A DNA stretch of 64,000 nt, from positions 1-64,000 of the forward strand of contig JAEZVA010000083.1 of assembly GCA_023443315.1 (NCBI GenBank), given 5' to 3'. Source of the DNA: Bacillota bacterium (lineage in GTDB: Bacteria > Bacillota > Clostridia > Oscillospirales > Ruminococcaceae). Under the pieces are notes generated by a model. That model saw only the letters and a list, made by a program, of their open reading frames with translations, was not told where the DNA came from and made no database searches. Below, piece by piece: positions 1 through 7,924 of the stretch; position 1 is the first letter of the stretch, and every line of letters starts with the position of its first letter. The position numbers and the translations under genes were made by a program.

Positions 1-371
<371 letters not shown>

Positions 372-414
372 ACCCGATACTCATAGATTTTGACACAGAC
401 AAAGGACAAAACAG

Positions 415-1044
415 ATGTTTTTTAAACGAAGTGAAAAAGAAGTAACCGGCATTATGCAGCGCGCCGCAGGGGCGGCGGAATACCTGATCGTGGGCTTAGG
501 CAACCCCGGCAAGCAGTACGAATACACCCGCCACAACGTGGGCTTTTTGGCGATTGATTTGCTCGCGTCGCAATGCGGCATCGCGGTAAACCGCCTTCGC
601 TTTAAGGCGCTTACCGGCTCGGGTGAGATTGCAGGCAAAAAGGTGTTGCTGCTAAAGCCGCAAACCTTTATGAACAACAGCGGTGAGGCAGTGCGCGAGG
701 CGATGCAGTTTTACAAGATACCGCCCGAGCGCACCATCGTTATGTATGACGACATCACCATTGACGTCGGAAGGCTGCGCATCCGCAAAAAAGGCAGCGA
801 CGGCGGGCAAAAGGGTATGCGCAGCATCATCGGTCTGACGGGCAGCGACAACTACCCGCGTGTGCGCATCGGCATTGGCGCAAAGCCGCACCCCGACTAC
901 GACCTTGCGGCGTGGGTGCTCTCGCACTTTCCGAAGTCCGACGGTGAAAAGCTCGAGGAAGCGTTGTCTAACGCCTGCGACGCGGTAAAGCTACTGCTGG
1001 TGGGCGACTACGACGGGGCAATGAACCGCTTCAACGTATCATAA
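415..1044 (+). CDS. pth: Peptidyl-tRNA hydrolase
   Basis: Releases peptides from peptidyl-tRNAs that drop off ribosomes; cytoplasmic. 209 residues. The family signature GLGNPGKQYEYTRHNVGF starts at residue 27, placing the catalytic His at residue 40 and the substrate-binding Asn at residue 30. Further conserved stretches are KPQTFMNNSG and GSDGGQKGMRS. The start is the ATG preceded by AAAGGA at a good distance; it gives an N-terminal extension of about 20 residues compared with most Pth proteins. A second ATG at 454 would remove most of this extension but lacks a ribosome-binding site. Order glmU-pth-mfd is common in Firmicutes. Confidence 0.96.
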   Translation: MFFKRSEKEVTGIMQRAAGAAEYLIVGLGNPGKQYEYTRHNVGFLAIDLLASQCGIAVNRLRFKALTGSGEIAGKKVLLLKPQTFMNNSGEAVREAMQFYKIPPERTIVMYDDITIDVGRLRIRKKGSDGGQKGMRSIIGLTGSDNYPRVRIGIGAKPHPDYDLAAWVLSHFPKSDGEKLEEALSNACDAVKLLLVGDYDGAMNRFNVS

Positions 1045-1049
1045 CACGA

Positions 1050-1070
1050 GGCGCGCTTTGCTTGCGCGCC
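1050..1070 (+). terminator. GC-rich hairpin between pth and mfd
   Basis: Perfect 7-bp inverted repeat GGCGCGC / GCGCGCC with a 7-base loop, 5 bp after the pth stop. There is no T-run after it, so it may be an RNA-stability or partial-termination hairpin rather than a full intrinsic terminator. Confidence 0.4.
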
Positions 1071-1142
1071 CTAAACCCGTGCCCTTGGCACGAAACAGCA
1101 TCCGTTATATTTAATTAAACCTTGTCTGCGAAAGGAATGGTC

Positions 1143-4100
1143 ATGCAGCTATACAACCGGCTCTTTGAGCGGCTGCCCGAGCTTGCGCGTCTGCAAGCGG
1201 CGGCAAACAGCAAAACACCCTGCGATGTGGTGGGGCTTTCGCCCATACACAAGGCGGGGCTGATTCACACCCTGTGCCATACTACCGACCGGCGCGCGCT
1301 GTGCATTGTGGCGGACGAGGCGGAGGGACGCAGGCTATGTGAAGATATCAACGCAATGTCTGGTGAGGACACTGCGCTTTTGTTCTGCTCGCGCGACTTC
1401 ACCTTTCGTCAGGTGGAGGGCGTCTCGGGCGAGTTTGAGCATGCGCGGCTTGCGGTGCTCGGGCGCGTTCTCGCAAAGGACTACCGTGTAATCATTGCGA
1501 GCGCGGAGGGTTCGTCCCAGTACACCGTACCGCCCGACACCCTTGGGCGCGCCTCGGTTACGCTCGCTGCGGGTGGCACACACCCTATGCAGGAGGTACT
1601 GCGGGCACTGTCTTCGGCGGGCTACCAGCACCGACCGCAGGTGGACGGCGTATGCCAGTTCTCCCACCGCGGCGGCATTGTAGACTTCTACCCGCCCGAC
1701 CTACCCACCCCCGTGCGCATTGAGTTCTGGGGCGACGAGATAGACACCATCTCAAGCTTTGAGCTGGAAAGCCAGCGGCGCACCGACACAATGAAAAAGG
1801 TGCACATCACCCCCGCAAACGAGGTGATCTGCCCCGACATCCCGCGGCTGTGCGCGCAGATTAAAGACCTTGCGGCGAAGGTGCGGGGCAAGCTTGCCGC
1901 TGAGGTAAGACAGCACTGCGAGCAGGATATTACCGAGCTTACCGACGGCATCTACCGCGGCAGCCTTGATAAATACCTTCCCCTTATCTACCAAACCCCC
2001 GCGACGATATTTGACTACTGCAAGGACGACCTGCTGTTTGTGTCCGAGACCTTCAAGGTAAAAGACACGCTAAAGAGCGTGGCGTGGCAGCACCACGAGG
2101 ATATTAAGCAGCTGTTTGAAGAGGGGCTTCTGTTTAAGGGGCTTGACACGTACACCATCGAGTTTTCTCGGTTTGCCGAGTACTTTGAGCAGTTCGGTGC
2201 CGTTCACCTTAACACCTTTGCGCGCAGCATTGCGGATATGCACATCGGGGATTTGATCTCCGTCAGTGCCTCCTCCCTCTCTGCGTGGGGCGGCGAGCTT
2301 TCGCTTTTGCGCGATGATCTGGATAGCTACCTGCACCGCGGCTTTGCGTGCGTGGTGCTTGCAGGCACTGCCCGCGCGGCGGATACCCTGCGCCGCGACC
2401 TGATTAGCGCGGGGCTGCCGGTGCTCGATTCAGATGCTCTGCCCGTAGACGGACGGGTGCTGGTGACGGCGGGGGCGCTTTCGGCTGGCTTTGAGCTGCC
2501 CGACGCGCGCTGCGCACTGATTACCCACGGGCGCATCGGGGCGTTTAGCAAAACAAAAGCCAAGGCAAGGCGCTCTGCCAAGGAGATTATCCGAAACCTC
2601 AGCGACCTGACGGTGGGCGACTACGTCGTGCACGTCTCCCACGGCATCGGCATCTTCGAGGGCATTCACAAGCTCGACATGCAGGGCATTATTAAGGATT
2701 ACATCAAGATACGCTATCAGGGCGCGGACACGCTGTATGTGCCTGTTACCCAGCTTGACCTTGTCTCAAAATACATCGGTCCCCGCGAGGATAGCGCGGT
2801 GCGCCTGAGCAAGCTGGGCGGAACCGAGTGGACACGCACCCGCTCCCGCGTAAAAAAGGCGGTCGCCGATATGGCAAAGGAGCTGATTGCGCTGTACTCT
2901 AAGCGCATGCAGCTAAAGGGCTACGCCTTCTCGCCCGACGACGACCTGCAAAACGACTTTGAGGAACGGTTTGAGTTTGAAGAAACCGACGACCAGCTGC
3001 GCTGCATTGCCGAAATCAAACGCGACATGCAAACCACGGTGCCCATGGACCGGCTTTTGTGCGGAGACGTAGGCTTTGGCAAAACCGAGGTCGCGCTGCG
3101 CGGCGCGTTTAAATGCGTGACCGAGGGCAAGCAGTGTGCACTGCTCGTGCCCACCACCATCCTTGCGTGGCAGCATTACCAAACGGTGTTGCGCCGCTTT
3201 GAGGGCTACCCGATCCGCGTCGAGCTGCTGTCGCGCTTTCGCTCGCCAAAGGAGCAGGAAAAGACGGTGCGCGCCCTAGCAAGGGGCGACGTCGACCTGA
3301 TTATAGGCACCCACCGTTTGGTGCAGAAGGACATCCGATTTAAAGACCTTGGGCTTGTGATTGTGGACGAGGAGCAGCGGTTTGGCGTGGCGCAAAAGGA
3401 ACGCCTAAAGGAGCTGTGCGCGAATGTGGATGTGCTCACCCTTTCGGCCACCCCCATCCCCCGCACGCTTAACATGGCAATGTCGGGCATTCGCGATATG
3501 TCGGTCATTGAAGAAGCACCGCAGGATCGCCATCCTGTGCAGACCTATGTGATGGAGCACGACGACAACGTGCTCGCTGAAGCATTGCGCAGGGAGCTGC
3601 GGCGCGGCGGGCAGGTGTACTACATCCACAACCGCATCGAGAGCATCGAATCGCGTGCCGCACAGATTCTGCGCGACCTGCCCGAGGCGCGCATCGCCAC
3701 TGCCCACGGGCGCATGGGCGAGGAGAACCTTTCGGAGGTGTGGCGCAAGCTGGTCGACCACGAGATCGACATCTTAGTGTGCACCACCATCATCGAGACG
3801 GGCGTAGACGTATCAAACTGCAACACGCTCGTGATCGAGGACGCCGACTACATGGGGCTTTCGCAGCTGTACCAGCTGCGCGGGCGTGTCGGGCGGTCAA
3901 ACCGCCGCGCGTTTGCGTATATGACGTTTCGGCGCGGCAAGGTGGTAAGCGACATCGCGGCAAAGCGACTGACTGCCATCCGCGAGTTTACCAAGTTCGG
4001 CTCGGGCTTTCGCATTGCCATGCGCGACTTAGAGATACGCGGCGCCGGCAACATCTTAGGCGGGCAGCAGCACGGGCACATGGCGTCGGTTGGGTACGAC

Positions 4101-4631
4101 CTGTATGTTAAGCTGCTCAACGAGGCGGTGCTTGAAGAGCGCGGCGAGCAACCCGAGACGCTCGATACCTCCGAGTGCCTTATCGATGTGCGCATCGAGG
4201 CACACATCCCCGAACGGTACATCGAAGACACCACCCAGCGCATTGAGGTATACCGCCGCATTGCGAGCATACGCGACAGCAACGACGTGCTTGATGTCAT
4301 CGACGAGCTAATAGACCGCTTTGGTGAGCCACCGCAGTCGGTACGTGGGCTGATTGACGTCGCCCTGCTGCGCAACCGCGCGGCGCGCTTTGGCATTACC
4401 GAGATTAGCCAAAAGGGTGAAAGCCTGCTTTTGTATATGAGCAACTTCTCAATGCAGACGGCGAGCAGTCTGGTTGCAGCACTTCCGGGACGCGTGTTGT
4501 TCAGCGCGGGCAACCGCCCCTACCTTGCGGTGCGTATGCTGCGCGACGAGCAGCCCGAAAACACCATCGCGACGGTGCTGGACGCGCTGGATAAACAGAC
4601 CGAGAAGAACCGCGCAGCCACGCCCACTTAA
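1143..4631 (+). CDS. mfd: Transcription-repair coupling factor Mfd
   Basis: Displaces RNA polymerase stalled at DNA lesions and recruits UvrA. About 1162 residues, normal for the family. Order: UvrB-like N-terminal module; RNA-polymerase-interacting CarD-like domain around residue 490 (GDYVVHVSHGIGIFEG); helicase Walker A GDVGFGKTEVA near 640; DEEQ box (VDEEQRFG) near 740; motif VI-type QLRGRVGRSN; and a C-terminal TRCF domain. The ATG at 1143 is chosen because AAAGGA lies 6 bp upstream. An upstream TTG (1122) and the ATG at 1137, which touches the AAAGGA, are less likely. Confidence 0.96.
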   Translation: MQLYNRLFERLPELARLQAAANSKTPCDVVGLSPIHKAGLIHTLCHTTDRRALCIVADEAEGRRLCEDINAMSGEDTALLFCSRDFTFRQVEGVSGEFEHARLAVLGRVLAKDYRVIIASAEGSSQYTVPPDTLGRASVTLAAGGTHPMQEVLRALSSAGYQHRPQVDGVCQFSHRGGIVDFYPPDLPTPVRIEFWGDEIDTISSFELESQRRTDTMKKVHITPANEVICPDIPRLCAQIKDLAAKVRGKLAAEVRQHCEQDITELTDGIYRGSLDKYLPLIYQTPATIFDYCKDDLLFVSETFKVKDTLKSVAWQHHEDIKQLFEEGLLFKGLDTYTIEFSRFAEYFEQFGAVHLNTFARSIADMHIGDLISVSASSLSAWGGELSLLRDDLDSYLHRGFACVVLAGTARAADTLRRDLISAGLPVLDSDALPVDGRVLVTAGALSAGFELPDARCALITHGRIGAFSKTKAKARRSAKEIIRNLSDLTVGDYVVHVSHGIGIFEGIHKLDMQGIIKDYIKIRYQGADTLYVPVTQLDLVSKYIGPREDSAVRLSKLGGTEWTRTRSRVKKAVADMAKELIALYSKRMQLKGYAFSPDDDLQNDFEERFEFEETDDQLRCIAEIKRDMQTTVPMDRLLCGDVGFGKTEVALRGAFKCVTEGKQCALLVPTTILAWQHYQTVLRRFEGYPIRVELLSRFRSPKEQEKTVRALARGDVDLIIGTHRLVQKDIRFKDLGLVIVDEEQRFGVAQKERLKELCANVDVLTLSATPIPRTLNMAMSGIRDMSVIEEAPQDRHPVQTYVMEHDDNVLAEALRRELRRGGQVYYIHNRIESIESRAAQILRDLPEARIATAHGRMGEENLSEVWRKLVDHEIDILVCTTIIETGVDVSNCNTLVIEDADYMGLSQLYQLRGRVGRSNRRAFAYMTFRRGKVVSDIAAKRLTAIREFTKFGSGFRIAMRDLEIRGAGNILGGQQHGHMASVGYDLYVKLLNEAVLEERGEQPETLDTSECLIDVRIEAHIPERYIEDTTQRIEVYRRIASIRDSNDVLDVIDELIDRFGEPPQSVRGLIDVALLRNRAARFGITEISQKGESLLLYMSNFSMQTASSLVAALPGRVLFSAGNRPYLAVRMLRDEQPENTIATVLDALDKQTEKNRAATPT

Positions 4632-4666
4632 CGCATTTTCCCTTGCCTCACATCACGCCCGGAGTG

Positions 4667-4695
4667 TAGACTTTTCGGCACAAAAGGTGTATAAT
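4667..4695 (+). promoter_or_regulatory. Sigma-A promoter for the foldase-like lipoprotein gene
   Basis: TAGACT, 17-bp spacer, perfect TATAAT. The predicted transcript starts near 4702, giving a leader of ~135 nt before the gene at 4838. Confidence 0.65.
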
Positions 4696-4837
4696 CAACA
4701 AAGCTTGTCGTTGCAATCCCACAGTGGGAACAGCCCTTTTTTCTCTTTATTATCACTGGGGTGTTATTTTATGGGACAAGCCTCGCCGTAATGTTTACGG
4801 CTTTATATTAAGCGCAGAAAGGCATGGTTTTTTGTAT

Positions 4838-5860
4838 ATGAACAAAACAATACGCTTTGTATCCCTTCTTCTTGCGGTAGCAATGCTGTTTTCGCTTGCC
4901 GCTTGCATGGGCAGAAACGAGACCTGGGCGGTCGAGGTAGACGGCGAGCAGATACCCATCGGCGTGTACCTGTACTACCAGTTTAACGCTTATCAGGAGG
5001 CGTCCTCCCTTGCCGCCGATACCGAAACCCCCTTGCTTAAGCAGAAGATTGAAGAGCAGGACGCATCGGTGTGGATTCACCAAAAGACCATCGATTACTG
5101 CCGCAAAAAGATCGCCACCGAGCGTGAGTTTGCGCGCCTAGAGATGACGCTGACCGATACCGATAAAACGTACATCGACTCGATGACCACATACATCATG
5201 TCAATGTATGGCGAAATCTTTGCAGAAAACGGTGTGGGTGAGGAGTCGGTTCGTCTGGCATGCACCACCGACCAGATGACCTCCAACCTGTTCTACAAGT
5301 ATTATGGTGCAGACGGTCTTGAGCCGGTGAGCGAAACCGCGCTGAAGGACTACTACACCCAAAACTATGCCATCGCCAATATGTTTGGCACCAGCATAGC
5401 GGGCTTGTCCGAAGAGGACGCGCAAAAGGCAAGAGATGCTGCCAAGACAGCGGCGGATGACCTAAAGGCGGGCAAGGGCGTTGCCGAGACCGCACGCAAG
5501 ATGACACTGGCAATTAACCCCGAAGCCGAGGTTGACGAGACCGCCGACGATTCGGCTTACCTCTCTACCATCAACAAGGACGACAGCGGCTACCCCGAAG
5601 CGTTCCGCACCGAGGTGTTTCAAGCGACTGTGGGCACCGCTACCGTATACGACAAGGACAACTACCTGCTGGTTTATGTACGCAAGGACACAGCGGCAGA
5701 GACCGAGGTTTTTGAAGGCTTAAAGAACTCGATTTTGCAGTCCATCAAGGGCGATGAGTTCTCTGCTAAGCTTAGTGAGATGGCAAACGCACTAACCGTA
5801 AACGAGAACGCCTCTGCCGTCAGATTCTACAGCGTACAAAAGGTTAAGGATTTCGAGTAA
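4838..5860 (+). CDS. Foldase-like (SurA/PrsA-type) lipoprotein
   Basis: 340-residue predicted lipoprotein: a signal peptide with lipobox LAAC places the lipidated Cys at residue 23, so it sits on the outer face of the membrane. The middle and C-terminal parts resemble SurA N-terminal/PrsA-type chaperones: a helical region, then a weak parvulin-like stretch (DDLKAGKGVAETARK ... NYLLVYVRKD). The usual parvulin catalytic motifs are not obvious, so chaperone activity without prolyl isomerase activity is possible. A TTG two codons upstream (4832) is better spaced from AGAAAGG than the ATG; either start keeps the signal peptide. Transcribed alone, between its own promoter and a strong terminator. 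Confidence 0.75.
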   Translation: MNKTIRFVSLLLAVAMLFSLAACMGRNETWAVEVDGEQIPIGVYLYYQFNAYQEASSLAADTETPLLKQKIEEQDASVWIHQKTIDYCRKKIATEREFARLEMTLTDTDKTYIDSMTTYIMSMYGEIFAENGVGEESVRLACTTDQMTSNLFYKYYGADGLEPVSETALKDYYTQNYAIANMFGTSIAGLSEEDAQKARDAAKTAADDLKAGKGVAETARKMTLAINPEAEVDETADDSAYLSTINKDDSGYPEAFRTEVFQATVGTATVYDKDNYLLVYVRKDTAAETEVFEGLKNSILQSIKGDEFSAKLSEMANALTVNENASAVRFYSVQKVKDFE

Positions 5861-5873
5861 ACCAATGTATGAT

Positions 5874-5907
5874 AAAACCCCCGGGGGAAATTCCCCCGGG
5901 GGTTTTT
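5874..5907 (+). terminator. Strong bidirectional intrinsic terminator
   Basis: Ten-base arms CCCCCGGGGG separated by 5 bases, preceded by AAAA and followed by TTTTT. It serves the lipoprotein gene on + and, because of the A-run on the left, the LUD gene on -. Confidence 0.92.
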
Positions 5908-5927
5908 GCATGTATACGCTATTATCG

Positions 5928-6539
5928 CTAATAGCCCAATGCTTCGTTAATGAGTATTACCTTGATTCTGTCCTTTACAAACTGCCCTGTAATCAACACG
6001 AAGTCGTTGCATATTCTCTGCTCGTGGCGGCAATCGATACAGTAACCGAGCCTTACGCAAGGGGTGTGCCTGCCCAGCCGTTTGGCATCCAGCGGCGCCG
6101 CCGTCTGCCGTGCGCGTTTTACCGCGTCCTCCACCGTGTCCGTTATCTTGTTCACCCCCGCTATGACGATTACCTGCTTGGGTCCGTACAGCATGGGCGC
6201 TACACGGCTGCCGTTGCCGTCGATATTAAACAGCTTTCCATCGGCGGTTATGGCATTAACACCGGTTAAAAACGTATCCACGCCAAAACATGCAAGGTAG
6301 ATGCTTCGCTTTTCTTCCTTGCTAAGTCCCAGCTTGTGCTTATCGTATAAATTATAGCCCTTGTCGCGCATATTGCCATACACGCCCAACTGCTCTAGGG
6401 TGACCGAATCTCCCCAGCCCACCGACGAGCCGTCGGGAATCAGCGTCCCAAGCAGTGGGAATAGTCCGCTTCTGTTTTCCAGGTAAAAACCTTGCATATT
6501 GTTGCGTTTTAGTGACGCTAGCGTTTTCTCCACATCCAT
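5928..6539 (-). CDS. LUD-domain (LutC/YkgG-like) protein
   Basis: 203-residue protein of the LUD (DUF162/DUF1121) family. The N-terminal helix, GWGDSVTLEQLGV and the GVNAITADGKLFNIDGNGSRV block are typical of stand-alone LUD proteins in Clostridia. Relatives such as LutC take part in lactate oxidation, but single-domain members with the C-terminal Cys cluster seen here (PCVRLGYCIDCRHEQRIC) have no settled function; the four Cys could bind metal or an Fe-S centre. No lutA/lutB genes are nearby, so a lactate-use role is not supported by context. It has its own promoter and shares the terminator with the gene opposite. Confidence 0.85.
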   Translation of the reverse strand: MDVEKTLASLKRNNMQGFYLENRSGLFPLLGTLIPDGSSVGWGDSVTLEQLGVYGNMRDKGYNLYDKHKLGLSKEEKRSIYLACFGVDTFLTGVNAITADGKLFNIDGNGSRVAPMLYGPKQVIVIAGVNKITDTVEDAVKRARQTAAPLDAKRLGRHTPCVRLGYCIDCRHEQRICNDFVLITGQFVKDRIKVILINEALGY

Positions 6540-6628
6540 GGCAATCCCTACTTTATCCTCGTAGTATCGGCATCCTGCCGCTGTTACGCATAGTTTTGCA
6601 CCTTAACGGTGGTTTGTTGCGCAAAGCG

Positions 6629-6657
6629 ATTGTATCACAAAAACAAAGACAAGTCGA
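6629..6657 (-). promoter_or_regulatory. Sigma-A promoter for the LUD gene
   Basis: On the minus strand: TCGACT, 17-bp spacer, TACAAT, with an extended -10 (TGA just before it). Leader of ~80 nt to the start at 6539. Confidence 0.5.
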
Positions 6658-6692
6658 ATGCTCTAATGCATCCCACCTGCCTTCTTTGTGTA

Positions 6693-6767
6693 TGGAGGTA
6701 CCACCCGGATTTGAACCGGGGAATAAAGGTTTTGCAGACCTTTGCCTTACCGCTTGGCTATGGTACC
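6693..6767 (-). tRNA. tRNA-Cys (GCA)
   Basis: 75 nt including an encoded CCA. Acceptor stem GGTACCA / TGGTACC, T discriminator, anticodon loop CTGCAAA giving GCA, and a T-loop GGTTCAAATCC. It lies between the LUD and DinB-like genes, apart from the main tRNA cluster. Confidence 0.95.
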
Positions 6768-6822
6768 GCAACTGTCATATGAATATATACGGTACTCTGC
6801 CGCGAGATATGCCGACGGATTG

Positions 6823-7371
6823 TTACATAAATGGGTCGTACTCCCCTTTGGGTATCTCCCCTTCTAACCCCACCACACGCGGCCACCTGCCTGCGGCGGC
6901 AATGATAAAACCCATCAGCATCCCCATATGGGTGTGCAGGTGCCGAAACTGCGCGACAATCAGCGTAAACCTTGTGTACGCGCAGCCGTCCGGCTTTTGT
7001 AAAAGTACGTCGTCGGTAAGGCTATTTACATAGGACGCAACCCTTGCCGCTATGTCGCTGAAATACCCGTTCATCTGCGCGCGGCTCAGCGACGTATCGG
7101 TCACCGCGTCAAGGTCGTTTAGCCCCTCTACATGAAAGGGCGGCTCCGTGTAGCTTCTGTCGCTGGGATTTATCATCCAACGGTCAAGGGAGTGCAGCAT
7201 ATGGTACACATGCTTAAACAGGGGCATGCCACAGTAACAGGCATCCCACTCGTCGTTTGGTATGCAGTCGATGACGTTTTTCACTTCCCACAAGGCACGC
7301 TCGGTCTGGTCTTTTATCGTGCCGCAAAGGCTATTCTGGTTCAAGCGCAGATCACCCGCTTTCCCATACAT
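6823..7371 (-). CDS. DinB-superfamily putative metal-binding protein
   Basis: About 182 residues. Two His-bearing helices (KHVYHMLHSLDRW and FRHLHTHMG) match the DinB/YfiT four-helix fold, where three His bind a metal. Members include thiol transferases and DNA-damage-inducible proteins of unknown reaction; substrate cannot be inferred. The start is uncertain: the frame opens at a GTG (7401), an ATG lies at 7371, and a TTG (7344) is closest to the family's usual N-terminus; none has a clear ribosome-binding site. The tRNA-operon terminator lies just upstream, so expression is probably low-level or read-through. Confidence 0.7.
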   Translation of the reverse strand: MYGKAGDLRLNQNSLCGTIKDQTERALWEVKNVIDCIPNDEWDACYCGMPLFKHVYHMLHSLDRWMINPSDRSYTEPPFHVEGLNDLDAVTDTSLSRAQMNGYFSDIAARVASYVNSLTDDVLLQKPDGCAYTRFTLIVAQFRHLHTHMGMLMGFIIAAAGRWPRVVGLEGEIPKGEYDPFM

Positions 7372-7410
7372 TCTGTGACATATTGTACACCCAAATTCCA
7401 CAAAAGCAAA

Positions 7411-7447
7411 GAAAATCCCGGCAAATCCTTACGACCTGCCGGGATTT
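7411..7447 (-). terminator. Terminator of the tRNA operon
   Basis: 11-bp perfect inverted repeat (AAATCCCGGCA / TGCCGGGATTT) followed on the minus strand by TTTTC. It lies 6 bp after the 3' end of tRNA-Gly. Confidence 0.85.
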
Positions 7448-7453
7448 ATAGCA

Positions 7454-7529
7454 TGGAGCGGGTTACGAGGTTCGAACTCGCTACCTCCACCTTGGCAAGG
7501 TGGCGCTCTACCAAATGAGCTAAACCCGC
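7454..7529 (-). tRNA. tRNA-Gly (GCC)
   Basis: 76 nt with encoded CCA; acceptor GCGGGTT / AACCCGC, anticodon loop TTGCCAA. Last gene of the four-tRNA operon. Confidence 0.96.
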
Positions 7530-7540
7530 AGAAAAACCAA

Positions 7541-7616
<76 letters not shown>

Positions 7617-7622
7617 ACTTGG

Positions 7623-7699
7623 TGGCGACCTGAAGGGGACTCGAACCCCTGACCTCTAGCGTGACAGGCTAGCGTTCTAACCAACTGAACTACCAGGCC
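7623..7699 (-). tRNA. tRNA-Asp (GTC)
   Basis: 77 nt with encoded CCA (followed by a second CCA); acceptor GGCCTGG pairs with TCAGGTC using two G-T pairs; anticodon loop CTGTCAC. Confidence 0.95.
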
Positions 7700-7702
7700 A
7701 TA

Positions 7703-7778
7703 TGGTGGGAACAACAGGGCTCGAACCTGTGACCCTCTGCTTGTAAGGCAGATGCTCTCCCAGCTGAGCTATGCTCCC
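7703..7778 (-). tRNA. tRNA-Val (TAC)
   Basis: 76 nt with encoded CCA; acceptor GGGAGCA / TGTTCCC, anticodon loop CTTACAA. First gene of the tRNA operon. A second valine isoacceptor (CAC) is at 22748. Confidence 0.96.
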
Positions 7779-7823
7779 ACATATGCGCTGTTTTTTCAAT
7801 ATTGAATCAACGGCGCAAAAATT

Positions 7824-7852
7824 ATTATACACGTTTTATGCCATTTCGTCAA
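7824..7852 (-). promoter_or_regulatory. Near-consensus promoter of the Val-Asp-Phe-Gly tRNA operon
   Basis: On the minus strand: TTGACG, 17-bp spacer, perfect TATAAT, about 45 bp upstream of tRNA-Val. Confidence 0.9.
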
Positions 7853-7924
7853 GACACTTTTCGCTTTTTATCGCTCATTTACTCAAAAAAATATCCGAAT
7901 AAACCTGCGTTGTTTCATACTCGA

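Noticed and set aside
3848..4513. 221-codon minus-strand ORF opposite mfd
   Set aside because: Shadow of the mfd helicase and TRCF domains.
5865..6269. 134-codon plus-strand ORF after the terminator at 5874
   Set aside because: Begins inside the terminator and lies opposite the LUD gene.
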